From: Curtobacterium sp. MCPF17_052
GTDB taxonomy: Bacteria; Actinomycetota; Actinomycetes; Actinomycetales; Microbacteriaceae
Length of the DNA: 64,000 nucleotides
Assembly (NCBI RefSeq): GCF_003234085.1
Contig: NZ_QKSD01000010.1
Span: 138,821-202,820 of the forward strand
Reading direction: 5' to 3'
In this document: in pieces, positions 1-8,479 of the stretch
How the letters are laid out: the number at the start of each line of letters is the position of its first letter
Numbering within the stretch: position 1 is the stretch's first letter
Position numbers and translations under genes: made by a program
The notes under the pieces: model-generated
Database searches by the model: none
Seen by the model: the letters and a program-made list of their open reading frames with translations, nothing else
What the model was told of the DNA's origin: nothing

Positions 1-1166
1 GGCACCTCGTCGATGAGCGTCGGGCCGAGCCAGAAGCCGTTCTCGTCGCCGTCCGGACGGACGGTGCGGCCGTCCACCACGATGACCGCACCGTCCTGCT
101 CTGCGACCTCGATGTACGAGGCGACCTTGTCCCGGTGCTGCTCGGTGACGAGTGGTCCCATGTCGCAGCCGCGGCGGCCGTCACCGATGCGCAGCGTGGC
201 GGCGCGCTCGGCGATCTTCGCGACGAGCTCGTCGGCGACGGGCTCCACCGCGACGACGACCGAGATCGCCATGCAGCGCTCCCCCGCTGAACCGAAGCCC
301 GCGTTGATCGCGTTGTCCGCGACGAGGTCGAGGTCGGCGTCCGGCAGCACCAGCATGTGGTTCTTCGCGCCGCCGAGGGCCTGCACGCGCTTGCCGTGCT
401 TCGTCCCGGTCTCGTAGACGTACTGCGCGATCGGGGTCGAACCGACGAACGAGATCGACTCGACGTCGGGACTGGTCAGGAGTCCGTCGACCGCGACCTT
501 GTCACCGTTCAGGACCGTGAACACCCCGGGCGGCAGTCCGGCCTCGGTGAACTTCGAAGCCAGCCAGATGGCCGCGGACGGGTCCTTCTCGCTCGGCTTC
601 AGCACGACGGTGTTGCCCGCGGCGATGGCGATCGGCAGGAACCAGAGCGGCACCATCGCCGGGAAGTTGAACGGGCTGATGATGCCCACGACTCCGAGCG
701 GCTGTCGGATCGAGTACACGTCGATGCCGGTCGACACCTGGTCGGAGAACTCACCCTTGAGCAGCTGCGGGATGCTCGTCGCCAGTTCGACGACCTCTTG
801 CCCGCGGGCGATCTCGCCCAGTGCGTCGGAGACCACCTTGCCGTGCTCGCTCGTGATGATCTCGGCGAGTTCGGCCTTGTCGCGGTTGAGGATCTCGCGG
901 AACGCGAACATGATCTGCTGGCGCTTGGTCAGCGACAGCTCACTCCACGCGGGGAAGGCGGCCTTCGCGCTGGCGATCGCCGTCCGGATCTCCTGCTCGT
1001 CTGCGAGGGCGACCTGCTTCGTCACGACTCCGAGGGCGGGGTCGTAGACCGGCACGGTGCGTCCGGACGTGGACGCGACGTGCGCGCCGTCGATCCAGTG
1101 CCCGACGACCGGGCTGTCGGTGCTGGTGGAGTCGGACACGGTCGTGGTGGATCCCGTGGTGGTCAT
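1..1166 (-). CDS. iolA: CoA-acylating methylmalonate-semialdehyde dehydrogenase (3' end beyond window)
   Basis: Oxidises malonate- or methylmalonate-semialdehyde to acetyl- or propionyl-CoA with NAD and CoA, the last step of myo-inositol breakdown and also part of valine catabolism. About 388 of roughly 500 residues are visible; the C-terminus runs off the left edge. It is an aldehyde dehydrogenase fold: the cofactor region reads SPFNFPAMVPLWF, the glycine motif FVGSTPIAQYVYETG follows, and the catalytic cysteine is Cys298 in GSAGERCMA. PFNFPAMVPLWF is typical of the CoA-dependent MmsA/IolA subfamily. The ATG at 1166 shares ATGA with the stop of the upstream gene, so the two are probably translationally coupled. 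Its place behind iolC favours the inositol role over the valine role. Confidence 0.93.
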   Translation of the reverse strand, partial: MTTTGSTTTVSDSTSTDSPVVGHWIDGAHVASTSGRTVPVYDPALGVVTKQVALADEQEIRTAIASAKAAFPAWSELSLTKRQQIMFAFREILNRDKAELAEIITSEHGKVVSDALGEIARGQEVVELATSIPQLLKGEFSDQVSTGIDVYSIRQPLGVVGIISPFNFPAMVPLWFLPIAIAAGNTVVLKPSEKDPSAAIWLASKFTEAGLPPGVFTVLNGDKVAVDGLLTSPDVESISFVGSTPIAQYVYETGTKHGKRVQALGGAKNHMLVLPDADLDLVADNAINAGFGSAGERCMAISVVVAVEPVADELVAKIAERAATLRIGDGRRGCDMGPLVTEQHRDKVASYIEVAEQDGAVIVVDGRTVRPDGDENGFWLGPTLIDEV

Positions 1167-2152
1167 GCTTTGCTTCCTTCCGAGACGGGCTCGTTGATGC
1201 TCGCGGAACCGACGGGGTCCGCAGAGGAGTCATGGGGATCTGTGGAGAGACCCGTGTGCTGGGTCCCGCTGTGGACGAGCCCCGCGGCCACGTCGACCGC
1301 TCCCGCCACGTCGCCGTCCGACGGGTAGAGGAGCGTCCTGCCGACGACCAGGCCGCGGACGCCCGGCAGCGCGAGGGCATCGGCCCACTTCGCGTAGGTC
1401 TCGAGCGGACGGGACGCCGGGTCACCGCCGAGCAGGAGTGTCGGCAGCGTCGTCGCGGCCATCACCCGCTCCATGTCGTCGACGACCGGGATCTTCAGCC
1501 AGCTGTACGCGCTCGACTCGCCGAGGCCCGCGGCGATCGCCATCGAGGTGATCACCGCCTCCGCCGACAGGTCGTTCACAACCGTCCCGTCACGACGGTC
1601 GGACATGAACGGCTCGAGCATGATCGGCAGGCGGCGCGCGGCCGACTCCGTCACGGCCCTCGCGGTGGCCTCCAACGTCGGCGCGGTGCCGGCGTCGGAC
1701 AGGGCCACGCGGATGAGCAGCTTCGCGAAGTCGAACCCGGAGTCCGCGATGGACGCTGCCGAGTACGCCGTGTAGCGGTCGTCCATCTCGAAGGTCGCTC
1801 CCCGGAGACCTCCGCGGTTCATCGACCCGACGACCACCTTGTCGTCGAGCGCCCCGAGCAGCGCCAGGTCCTCCAGGATGTCGGGGGTCCCGAGCACCCC
1901 GTCGACACCGGGGCGGCCGAGGGCCACGACGAGGCGTTCGAGCAGGTCGTAGCGGTTCGCCATCGCGGCCGGGTCGTCCCGCACCGCGAGCGCGCCACGG
2001 GCGGGGTGGTCCGCTGCCACGATGAAGAGCTTGCCGTCCTCGCCCAGGAGGGGGCGCCTCCGTCGCGATGCGAGCACCGAGGCGATCCGCTCGGGGTGAC
2101 CGGCGCGCGTGTCACGCAGGCGGTCGAAGTCGGAAGTGGTCAGCTCAGGCAC
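1163..2152 (-). CDS. Cgl0158-family (beta/alpha)8 barrel protein, putative inositol-pathway aldolase
   Basis: A 329-residue barrel protein of the Cgl0158 family, related to the DeoC/LacD/FbaB type of class I aldolase. Recognisable pieces are LFIVAADHPARGALAVRDD near residue 40, DGVLGTPDILEDLALL near 80, a lysine in FDFAKLLIRV and the phosphate-loop-like LLLGGD and VRGLVVGRTLLYP near the end. It sits between iolC, whose product is 5-dehydro-2-deoxygluconate 6-phosphate, and iolA, which uses malonic semialdehyde. The missing step between them is exactly an aldolase, so I infer that role; it is not proven by sequence. The GTG start at 2152 overlaps the iolC stop by 8 bases, and the stop overlaps the iolA start. 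Confidence 0.85.
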   Translation of the reverse strand: MPELTTSDFDRLRDTRAGHPERIASVLASRRRRPLLGEDGKLFIVAADHPARGALAVRDDPAAMANRYDLLERLVVALGRPGVDGVLGTPDILEDLALLGALDDKVVVGSMNRGGLRGATFEMDDRYTAYSAASIADSGFDFAKLLIRVALSDAGTAPTLEATARAVTESAARRLPIMLEPFMSDRRDGTVVNDLSAEAVITSMAIAAGLGESSAYSWLKIPVVDDMERVMAATTLPTLLLGGDPASRPLETYAKWADALALPGVRGLVVGRTLLYPSDGDVAGAVDVAAGLVHSGTQHTGLSTDPHDSSADPVGSASINEPVSEGSKA

Positions 2153-3182
2153 GGAGAGCCTCCTCGGTGCTGGTTCCCTCGGTGTTGGTTCCCTCGGTCG
2201 CCGTGCCCTGCGTCGGGTTGCTCCGCAGGAAGGCTTCGATCTCGTCGCTCGTGGGCATCGCCGTCGAGCACTCGAACCGGGTCGCGACGATCGCGCCGGC
2301 CGCGTTCGCGAACGACAGGATCCGTTCGAGCCCCCAGCCCTGCAGCAACCCGTGGGTGAGCGCGCCCCCGAAACCGTCGCCGGAGCCGAGTCCGTTGACG
2401 ACGTCGACGTGGTGCGGACGAACCTCGACGAACTCGTCACGGGTCTTCGCCAGGACACCCTTCGGCCCCTGCTTGACGATCGCGATCTCGACCCCGCGCT
2501 CCAGCAGGGCGTCGGCTGCGCGCACCGGGTCGGTCTCACCGACGGCGACCTCGCACTCCTCACGGTTGCCGACCGCGACGGTGGCGTGCTCGAGGGCGAT
2601 GGCGACCTCCCGCGTGGCGGCGGCCGGGGTGGACCAGAACATCGACCGGTAGTCGAGGTCCAGGACGGTGTGCACCTTCGTGGTGTGCTCGGACGCGCTC
2701 CGTGCCGCGTACGCGACGTGGTGCGCGGTCCGGCTCGGTTCTTCGCTGAGTCCGGTGACGGTCGTCCAGAACACCCGCGCCCGCTCGATCTCGTGCAGCG
2801 GCAGGCTCTTCGCGGTGATCATCAGGTCCGGCGCCTTGGGCGCACGGTAGAAGTAGAGCGGGAAGTCGTCCGGCGGGAACACCTCGCAGAACGCGACCGG
2901 TGTGTTCAGGCCGTCGACCGTGGCGACGAAGTCGTTGGCGACACCGAACTCGGGCAACGTGCGGGCGATGTACCGGCCGAACGGGTCGTTGCCGGTGCGG
3001 GTGATGACAGCGGTGTCCGCGCCGTGCCGGGCCGCCGCGATCGCGACGTTCGTGGCGCTGCCGCCCACCGACTTCGAGAACGTCTCGACGTCTTCGAGGG
3101 GGCCGGTCTGCTGCGGGTAGATGTCGACGCTGACGCGTCCCATCGTGATCACGTCGTAGGCGTGCGGTGCTTCGATCGTCAT
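2145..3182 (-). CDS. iolC: 5-dehydro-2-deoxygluconokinase
   Basis: PfkB-family sugar kinase of 345 residues that phosphorylates 5-dehydro-2-deoxy-D-gluconate with ATP during myo-inositol degradation. The N-terminus has GRVSVDIYPQQTGPLEDVETF, close to IolC proteins. The first PfkB signature is SVGGSATNVAIAAARHGA near residue 37 and the second, holding the catalytic Asp, is VDVVNGLGSGDGFGGAL near residue 285. The last 20 or so residues are a low-complexity Thr/Glu/Gly tail with a repeated TEGTNTEGTSTE, unusual for the family and probably disordered. It is the first gene of the visible iol operon; the ATG at 3182 has GGAAGG (3195-3200) upstream and a promoter with an operator at 3228-3261. Confidence 0.93.
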   Translation of the reverse strand: MTIEAPHAYDVITMGRVSVDIYPQQTGPLEDVETFSKSVGGSATNVAIAAARHGADTAVITRTGNDPFGRYIARTLPEFGVANDFVATVDGLNTPVAFCEVFPPDDFPLYFYRAPKAPDLMITAKSLPLHEIERARVFWTTVTGLSEEPSRTAHHVAYAARSASEHTTKVHTVLDLDYRSMFWSTPAAATREVAIALEHATVAVGNREECEVAVGETDPVRAADALLERGVEIAIVKQGPKGVLAKTRDEFVEVRPHHVDVVNGLGSGDGFGGALTHGLLQGWGLERILSFANAAGAIVATRFECSTAMPTSDEIEAFLRSNPTQGTATEGTNTEGTSTEEALRA

Positions 3183-3227
3183 GCGACAGCAGGACCTTCC
3201 GTGCGGCTTCATCGTCGGACGAGCACG

Positions 3228-3256
3228 ACTGTACACGACCCTTGGCCTAATGTCAT
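3228..3256 (-). promoter_or_regulatory. Predicted promoter of the iol operon
   Basis: On the minus strand a -35 box ATGACA (3251-3256) and a -10 box TACAGT (3228-3233) are separated by exactly 17 bases, a good housekeeping-sigma promoter. Transcription would start near 3221, giving a leader of about 39 bases before the iolC ATG. The -35 box lies inside the palindrome at 3250-3261. Confidence 0.6.
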
Positions 3257-3261
3257 GACAT
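3250..3261. promoter_or_regulatory. IolR-like operator, perfect 12-bp palindrome
   Basis: ATGTCATGACAT is a perfect palindrome. Its inner TGTCATGACA matches KGWCHTRACA, the motif I recall for the GntR-type inositol repressor IolR of Corynebacterium glutamicum, at all ten positions. It covers the -35 box of the iol promoter, the place expected for a repressor released by inositol. No iolR gene lies in the window. Confidence 0.55.
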
Positions 3262-3332
3262 GGTCTCGCAACGCCCTCGCGACGGCGTCGGACGGGAGGC
3301 CCGGTGTCGGTGGGTCCTGCCAGGGTCGCGTC

Positions 3333-4592
3333 ATGCAGATCCTCGCCCTGGTCATCGGCCTCGTGCTCGGCGCCCTCGTCGGTGCACTCGTCGCGTGGAC
3401 GCTCGCCAAGTCCCGTGCCGGCGTCGACGCAGCGGTCGCCCGCGCCACCGCCGAGGCGCTGCGGTCCCAGCTCGAGGAGTCGCGGAACGACGCTGACGAC
3501 CGGCTCGATGCGCAGGACACGCAGTACCGACGGCAGGTCGACTCCCTCGAGCGCCGATCCGCCGAACTCGAGCACCTCGTGCAGCGGTTGCACGGTGCGG
3601 AGTCGGCTCGGGCGCAGGACGAGTCGAAGGTGCTCACGGCGCTGAGCCCGGTCGCCGACACCCTGCAGGTGATGCGCGAGAAGATCGCGGAACTCGAACG
3701 CTCCCGCAGCGAGCAGTACGGCGCGATCTCGGCCCAGCTCCGGTCCGCGGCCGAGTCCGAGGAACGGCTCCGAGCGACCGCCGAGACCCTCGCCGGTGCC
3801 CTGTCGTCGAACAGCACCCGCGGGGTGTGGGGCGAGACGCAGCTGCGCAACGTGGTCGAGGCGGCCGGTCTGCTCGAACGCGTCGACTTCGACGTGCAGT
3901 CCGCCGTGACCACCTCCGCCGGCGCTGCTCGACCGGACATGATCGTGCACCTGCCCGGCGGCAAGTCGATCGCCGTCGACGCCAAGGTGCCCTTCGCCGC
4001 GTACCTGCAGGCGTCCGAGATCCCGGCCAGTGCCACCGGCGCCGAGGCTGCGCGTCGCGACCAGCTGATGGCGCAGCACGTCAAGGCGCTCCGGGGCCAC
4101 GTCGACGCCCTCGCCGCGCGGGAGTACTGGTCCGGTTACGATGCCTCACCCGAGCTGACCGTGGCGTTCATCCCGTCCGAGTCACTCATCGCCAGTGCAC
4201 TCGCCGCCGACCCCGGACTGCTCGACCACGCCTTCCGGAAGCGCGTGGCGCTGGCCTCTCCAGTGACGCTGTGGTCGGTGCTGAAGACCGTGGCGTTCTC
4301 GTGGCAGCAGGACGTCGTCACGCAGGAAGCCCGAGAGCTCTTCACGATCTCTCGCGAACTGCACGGGCGACTGGCGACGATGGCCACCCACGTCGACAAG
4401 CTCGGCCGGTCCATCCGGGGCAGCGTCGTCGACTACAACCGCTTCGTGGGCTCGCTCGAGCGGCAGGTGCTGCCGAGCGCTCGACGGCTGTCACTGCTCG
4501 ACGAGTCCAAGGTGATCGCGGACCCGACGAGCATCGAGGACGAGCCGCGGTTGCTGACGGCACCGGAGCTCGTCAGCGCGACGGAGGACTGA
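3333..4592 (+). CDS. rmuC: DNA recombination protein RmuC
   Basis: RmuC-family protein of 419 residues that limits inversions at short inverted repeats, thought to act as a membrane-anchored nuclease. Residues 2-22 are a transmembrane anchor (LALVIGLVLGALVGALVAW), about 30-150 is a long coiled coil rich in Arg, Glu and Gln, and 150-390 is the conserved RmuC domain with RGVWGETQLRNVVEAAGL, RPDMIVHLPGGKSIAVDAKVP and FIPSESL. The fold is related to PD-(D/E)xK nucleases, and VDAK looks like the catalytic strand. It diverges from the iol operon and converges on glpX across a strong palindrome. Its presence is notable in a window so rich in inverted repeats. Confidence 0.93.
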   Translation: MQILALVIGLVLGALVGALVAWTLAKSRAGVDAAVARATAEALRSQLEESRNDADDRLDAQDTQYRRQVDSLERRSAELEHLVQRLHGAESARAQDESKVLTALSPVADTLQVMREKIAELERSRSEQYGAISAQLRSAAESEERLRATAETLAGALSSNSTRGVWGETQLRNVVEAAGLLERVDFDVQSAVTTSAGAARPDMIVHLPGGKSIAVDAKVPFAAYLQASEIPASATGAEAARRDQLMAQHVKALRGHVDALAAREYWSGYDASPELTVAFIPSESLIASALAADPGLLDHAFRKRVALASPVTLWSVLKTVAFSWQQDVVTQEARELFTISRELHGRLATMATHVDKLGRSIRGSVVDYNRFVGSLERQVLPSARRLSLLDESKVIADPTSIEDEPRLLTAPELVSATED

Positions 4593-4620
4593 GCGCGGCG
4601 GCGCGACGCCCGCGGCGGGC

Positions 4621-4694
4621 GCCGTTGCCCGGTGCCGTTGCCCGGTGCCCGGCGCCGGCCGTTGCCCGGTGCCGTTGCCCGGTGCCCGGCGCCG
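4621..4694. repeat. Two tandem copies of a 37-bp repeat
   Basis: Between the rmuC stop and palindrome B1, a 37-bp unit begins at 4621 and again at 4658. Each unit is itself built from GCCGTTGCCCGGT twice followed by GCCCGGCGCCG. No coding potential is apparent. A similar short tandem repeat also sits beside the second B palindrome at 15437. Confidence 0.85.
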
Positions 4695-4708
4695 GCCGGC
4701 CGGCCCCA

Positions 4709-4768
4709 GCACAACAGGAACCCGCTCGAACCACGGGATGCCGTGGCGCGAGCGGGTTCCTGTTGTGC
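4709..4768. repeat. 60-bp palindromic element B1 between convergent genes
   Basis: Perfect 20-base arms (starting GCACAACAGGAACCCGCTCG) enclose a second 6-bp stem CCACGG/CCGTGG with a GATG loop. It lies between the converging ends of rmuC and glpX, so a bidirectional terminator is the simplest role. A second element of identical length and design is at 15371-15430, and the arms of the two differ by compensating changes. Confidence 0.85.
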
Positions 4769-4837
4769 GCAGCTGATCGGCACCGCGGGCCGCACCGGCA
4801 GCCGGGGCCGGGGCCGGGGCGCCGTCGACTCAGCGGA

Positions 4838-5827
4838 TCAGAACCACTTCTCGGCGCGGTGATCGGCCTGGATGCGGCGGATGGTGTTCGAGCGGGACCG
4901 CAGCACGAGCGAGTCGGTGTGGATGACGCCGCGCGAGCGACGGACGCCGTCGACGAGGACGCCGTCGGTGACACCGGTGGCGACGAAGAACGTGTTGTCG
5001 CCCGTCACCAGGTCGTCCTGGTCGAGGACCTTGTCCAGGTCGTGGCCGGCGTCGATCGCCTTCTGGCGCTCCTCGTCGTCCTTCGGCTGGAGCTTGCCGA
5101 GCAGGACCCCGCCGAGCGCCTTGATCGCGCAGGCCGTGATGATGCCCTCCGGCGTGCCGCCGACGCCGACGCACATGTCGATCGCCGAGCCGGGGAGCGC
5201 CGCCGCGATGCCGCCGGCGACGTCACCGTCGAGGAGCAGTCGCGTTCCGGCGCCCGTGGCACGGATGGCGCGGATGAGTTCGTCGTGGCGCGGACGGTCG
5301 AGCACGGCCACGACCATGTCCTCGAGGTCCTTGCCCTTGGCCTTCGCGAGTGCCCGGATGTTGTCGCCGATCGGCTTGTCGAGGTCCAGGACCCCGCGGC
5401 CCTCGGGACCTGCGGCGATCTTGTCCATGTAGAACACGGCCGACGGGTCGTACATCGAACCGCGGTCGGAGACGGCCATCACGGAGATGGCGTTCTGGCG
5501 GCCGGCGGCGGTGAGCGAGGTGCCGTCGATCGGGTCGACGGCGATGTCGCACGCGGGACCGTGGCCGTTGCCGACGTGCTCGCCGTTGTAGAGCATCGGG
5601 GCGTTGTCCTTCTCGCCCTCTCCGATGACGACCACGCCGTCGAAGTTCACGGTGCCGAGGAACTTCCGCATCGCGTCCACCGCGGCGCCGTCGGCGAGGT
5701 TCTTCTCACCCCGACCGACCCACGGCTGCGCACGGATCGCGGCGGCCTCCGTCGCACGCACGAGCTCGAGCGCGAGGTTGCGGTCGGGCTGGAGGAACAG
5801 GGAGCCGGTCTCAGTCGTGGGAGTCAC
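4838..5827 (-). CDS. glpX: Class II fructose-1,6-bisphosphatase
   Basis: Hydrolyses fructose 1,6-bisphosphate to fructose 6-phosphate in gluconeogenesis. The 329-residue protein matches the GlpX family in length and motifs: [18 protein letters not shown] and the metal-binding [19 protein letters not shown] near residues 85-115, then [10 protein letters not shown] and [20 protein letters not shown]. GlpX is the usual sole FBPase of actinobacteria. The start is placed at the GTG at 5827, giving [22 protein letters not shown]; the frame stays open further upstream but that stretch does not resemble the family. It is divergent from fba, which catalyses the neighbouring step. Confidence 0.95.
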   Translation of the reverse strand: MTPTTETGSLFLQPDRNLALELVRATEAAAIRAQPWVGRGEKNLADGAAVDAMRKFLGTVNFDGVVVIGEGEKDNAPMLYNGEHVGNGHGPACDIAVDPIDGTSLTAAGRQNAISVMAVSDRGSMYDPSAVFYMDKIAAGPEGRGVLDLDKPIGDNIRALAKAKGKDLEDMVVAVLDRPRHDELIRAIRATGAGTRLLLDGDVAGGIAAALPGSAIDMCVGVGGTPEGIITACAIKALGGVLLGKLQPKDDEERQKAIDAGHDLDKVLDQDDLVTGDNTFFVATGVTDGVLVDGVRRSRGVIHTDSLVLRSRSNTIRRIQADHRAEKWF

Positions 5828-5981
5828 ACCCCCAGCGTACCGAGCGCCGACCGTCCGGCCTCCCCGGCGGACGGATGTGCAGAGCGCGATCCGTCCACAG
5901 GCACCCGTCACACCCACCACGCACCAACCGGCCCTGACTAGCATCGACCGGGACATCACCGAAGAAGTCGAAGGAGATCCA

Positions 5982-7010
5982 GTGCCCATCGCAACGCCGG
6001 AACAGTACGCCGAGATGATCGACCGCGCGAAGGCCGGGAAGTTCGCCTACCCCGCGGTCAACGTGTCGTCCTCGCAGACCATCAACGCGGTCCTCCAGGG
6101 ACTGACCGAGGCGGGCTCCGACGGCATCATCCAGGTGACCACCGGCGGGGCGGACTACTTCGCCGGCCAGACCGTCAAGAACCGTGCCGCCGGCGCGCTC
6201 GCGATGGCGGCCTTCGCGCACGAGGTGGCGAAGAACTACCCGATCACCGTCGCGCTGCACACCGACCACTGCCCGAAGGACGCCCTCGACGGCTTCGTCC
6301 TGCCGCTCATCGCCGCGAGCGAGGAAGAGGTCCGCCAGGGTCGCAACCCCATCTTCCAGTCGCACATGTGGGACGGTTCGGCCGTGCCGCTCGACGAGAA
6401 CATCGACATCGCCAAGACGATGATCGAGAAGACGCGCAACATCAACGCGATCCTCGAGGTCGAGATCGGCGTCGTCGGCGGCGAAGAGGACGGCGTGCAG
6501 CACGAGGGCACGAACGACGCCCTGTACACGACCGCGAACGACGTCGAGCGTGTCGTCGAGGCGCTCGGCATGGGTGACCAGGGCCGCTGGATCGCCGCGC
6601 TGACGTTCGGCAACGTGCACGGCGTCTACAAGCCGGGCAACGTCAAGCTCCGTCCCGAGCTCCTCGGCGAGATCCAGGACGCCATCGCAGAGAAGCACGG
6701 CACCGGCCAGAACCCGCTCGACCTCGTCTTCCACGGCGGGTCCGGGTCGACCGACGACGAGATCCACGAGGCCGTCCGCAACGGCGTCATCAAGATGAAC
6801 ATCGACACGGACACGCAGTACGCGTTCACACGATCGATCGCCGGCTCGATGTTCACGAACTACGAAGGCGTCCTCAAGCTCGACGGCGAGGTCGGCAACA
6901 AGAAGCAGTACGACCCGCGCGCCTGGGGCAAGGTCGCCGAGTCCGCGATGGCCGCTCGTGTCGTCGAGGCGACGAAGGTCCTCGGTTCGGCGGGACAGTC
7001 CCAGAGCTGA
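5982..7010 (+). CDS. fba: Class II fructose-bisphosphate aldolase
   Basis: Zinc-dependent aldolase of 342 residues that splits fructose 1,6-bisphosphate into DHAP and glyceraldehyde 3-phosphate, and the reverse. Metal and substrate motifs are clear: [19 protein letters not shown] (zinc His and catalytic Asp), [30 protein letters not shown] and [17 protein letters not shown], then [16 protein letters not shown]. The length and the GEEDGV stretch fit the class IIA FbaA type. The GTG start at 5982 follows an AAGGAG ribosome site at 5971-5976. It is divergent from glpX, with only 154 bp for both promoters; TAGCAT at 5939-5944 could be its -10 box. Confidence 0.96.
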   Translation: MPIATPEQYAEMIDRAKAGKFAYPAVNVSSSQTINAVLQGLTEAGSDGIIQVTTGGADYFAGQTVKNRAAGALAMAAFAHEVAKNYPITVALHTDHCPKDALDGFVLPLIAASEEEVRQGRNPIFQSHMWDGSAVPLDENIDIAKTMIEKTRNINAILEVEIGVVGGEEDGVQHEGTNDALYTTANDVERVVEALGMGDQGRWIAALTFGNVHGVYKPGNVKLRPELLGEIQDAIAEKHGTGQNPLDLVFHGGSGSTDDEIHEAVRNGVIKMNIDTDTQYAFTRSIAGSMFTNYEGVLKLDGEVGNKKQYDPRAWGKVAESAMAARVVEATKVLGSAGQSQS

Positions 7011-7032
7011 CGTCGGACCGGCCAGGAGGCCC

Positions 7033-7060
7033 GGGGGCGCGTCCGGCGGACGGCGCCCCC
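7033..7060 (+). terminator. Hairpin after fba
   Basis: GGGGGCGCGTCCG pairs with CGGACGGCGCCCCC across a very short loop, giving a 13-bp stem with one bulged G about 20 bases after the fba stop. There is no T run, as is common for terminators in this clade. Confidence 0.5.
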
Positions 7061-7119
7061 GTCTGCGTCCGCGAACGCCCACTGCATGCCGGCTCACGAC
7101 GACGTGCCACGATGGTCGG

Positions 7120-8379
7120 ATGACCGTCGACGCCATCGCCAGCGAGTTCGCCCACTTCGTCACGGAGTCCCCCACCGCGTTCCATGCGGCCTCGGTCGCC
7201 CGTGACCGTCTGGTCGCCGCCGGTTTCACCGACCTCGACGAGACCCAGGCGTGGCCGACGGAACCAGGTGCCTACGTGGTGGTCCGCGACGGTGCCGTGA
7301 TCGCCTGGCGCCTCCCGGACGGCGCGACCGCGACGACGCCCTTCCGCATCCTGGGCGCACACACCGACTCCCCCGGCTTCCGGATCAAGCCGAACCCGAC
7401 GGTCCGCGTCGGCGGCTGGGAGCAGCTGAACGTCGAGGTCTACGGCGGCCCGGTCCTGTCGACGTGGTTCGACCGTGACCTCCGCATCGCCGGACGGGTC
7501 GTCCACCGCGACGGCACGACCGCGCTCTTCGACACCGTCGACGGGGTCGCCCGCATCCCGAACCTCGCGATCCACCTCGACCGCGGCGCCAACGACGGTC
7601 CGGCACTCGACAAGCAGCGGCACACGCTGCCGATCGTCGGCACCGACGCCAGCACGGGTGGCACCGACGTCATGGAGTGGCTACGCTCCCGACTCGGCGA
7701 GACCGCCGTCTCGTGGGACCTCTTCTTCGCGGACACGCAGGCCCCGTCGCGGATCGGCATCGACCGGGCGTTCCTGGCCTCGGGCCGGATGGACAACCTG
7801 ACGAGCGTGCACGCCGGACTGCGCGGGCTGCTCGAGGCACCGGGTGACGGTGACCACATCCCGGTGTTCGCGGCGTTCGACCACGAGGAGATCGGGTCGT
7901 CCTCGCCGTCGGGTGCGGGTGGACCGTTCCTCGAGGACGTGCTGGCCCGCGTGCAGGAGGGCCTCGGCGCCACCCGGTCCGAGTCCGCCCGTGCCTTCCG
8001 TGCCTCGTGGCTGCTCTCGAGCGATGCCGGACACCTGGTGCACCCCAACCACTCCGAGAAGCACGACCCCACCAACCGCCCGCGGCCGGGTGGTGGTCCG
8101 CTCCTGAAGATCAGCGCGAACCAGCGCTACATGACCGAGGCGAAGGGCACCGCGGTGTTCGCCGCCGCGTGTGGGACGGCCGGTGTCGACCACCAGCCGT
8201 TCGTCAACGTGAACACGATCCCGGGCGGATCGACGATCGGTCCGATCGCGGCGACCCGGCTGGGGATCCCCACGATCGACATCGGCGTCGGCCTGCTGTC
8301 GATGCACTCGGTCCGCGAACTGGTGCACGTCGACGACCTCGCCGACCTGCACGCTGCGGTCGCGGCGTTCCTGGCCTGA
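7120..8379 (+). CDS. M18 family aminopeptidase
   Basis: Cytosolic dizinc metallo-aminopeptidase of 419 residues that removes N-terminal, often acidic, residues from peptides. M18 signatures are present in order: GAHTDSPGFRIKPNP (first zinc His and Asp, near residue 85), the substrate stretch EVYGGPVLSTWFDRDLRIAGRV, SGRMDNLTSVHA, FDHEEIGSSSPSGAGGPFLEDVL (catalytic Glu and zinc ligands), LSSDAGHLVHPNHSEKHDP and the final MHSVRELVHVDD with the last zinc His. All ligands expected of an active enzyme are there. The ATG at 7120 gives a normal N-terminus for the family. It converges on the DUF6264 gene across a 14-bp tandem repeat. Confidence 0.95.
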   Translation: MTVDAIASEFAHFVTESPTAFHAASVARDRLVAAGFTDLDETQAWPTEPGAYVVVRDGAVIAWRLPDGATATTPFRILGAHTDSPGFRIKPNPTVRVGGWEQLNVEVYGGPVLSTWFDRDLRIAGRVVHRDGTTALFDTVDGVARIPNLAIHLDRGANDGPALDKQRHTLPIVGTDASTGGTDVMEWLRSRLGETAVSWDLFFADTQAPSRIGIDRAFLASGRMDNLTSVHAGLRGLLEAPGDGDHIPVFAAFDHEEIGSSSPSGAGGPFLEDVLARVQEGLGATRSESARAFRASWLLSSDAGHLVHPNHSEKHDPTNRPRPGGGPLLKISANQRYMTEAKGTAVFAAACGTAGVDHQPFVNVNTIPGGSTIGPIAATRLGIPTIDIGVGLLSMHSVRELVHVDDLADLHAAVAAFLA

Positions 8380-8395
8380 CCTGGGCGGACCCGGA

Positions 8396-8465
8396 TCACG
8401 AGGCCCGTGTCACGAGGCCCGTGTCACGAGGCCCGGGTCACGAGGCCCGGGTCCGGAAGCCCGGT
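8396..8465. repeat. 14-bp tandem repeat, four clear copies
   Basis: TCACGAGGCCCGTG starts at 8396 and 8410; near-identical copies ending CGGG start at 8424 and 8438, and a degenerate fifth at 8452. It fills the gap between two convergent genes and does not code. Confidence 0.85.
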
Positions 8466-8479
8466 CCGGAGACCCTGGT

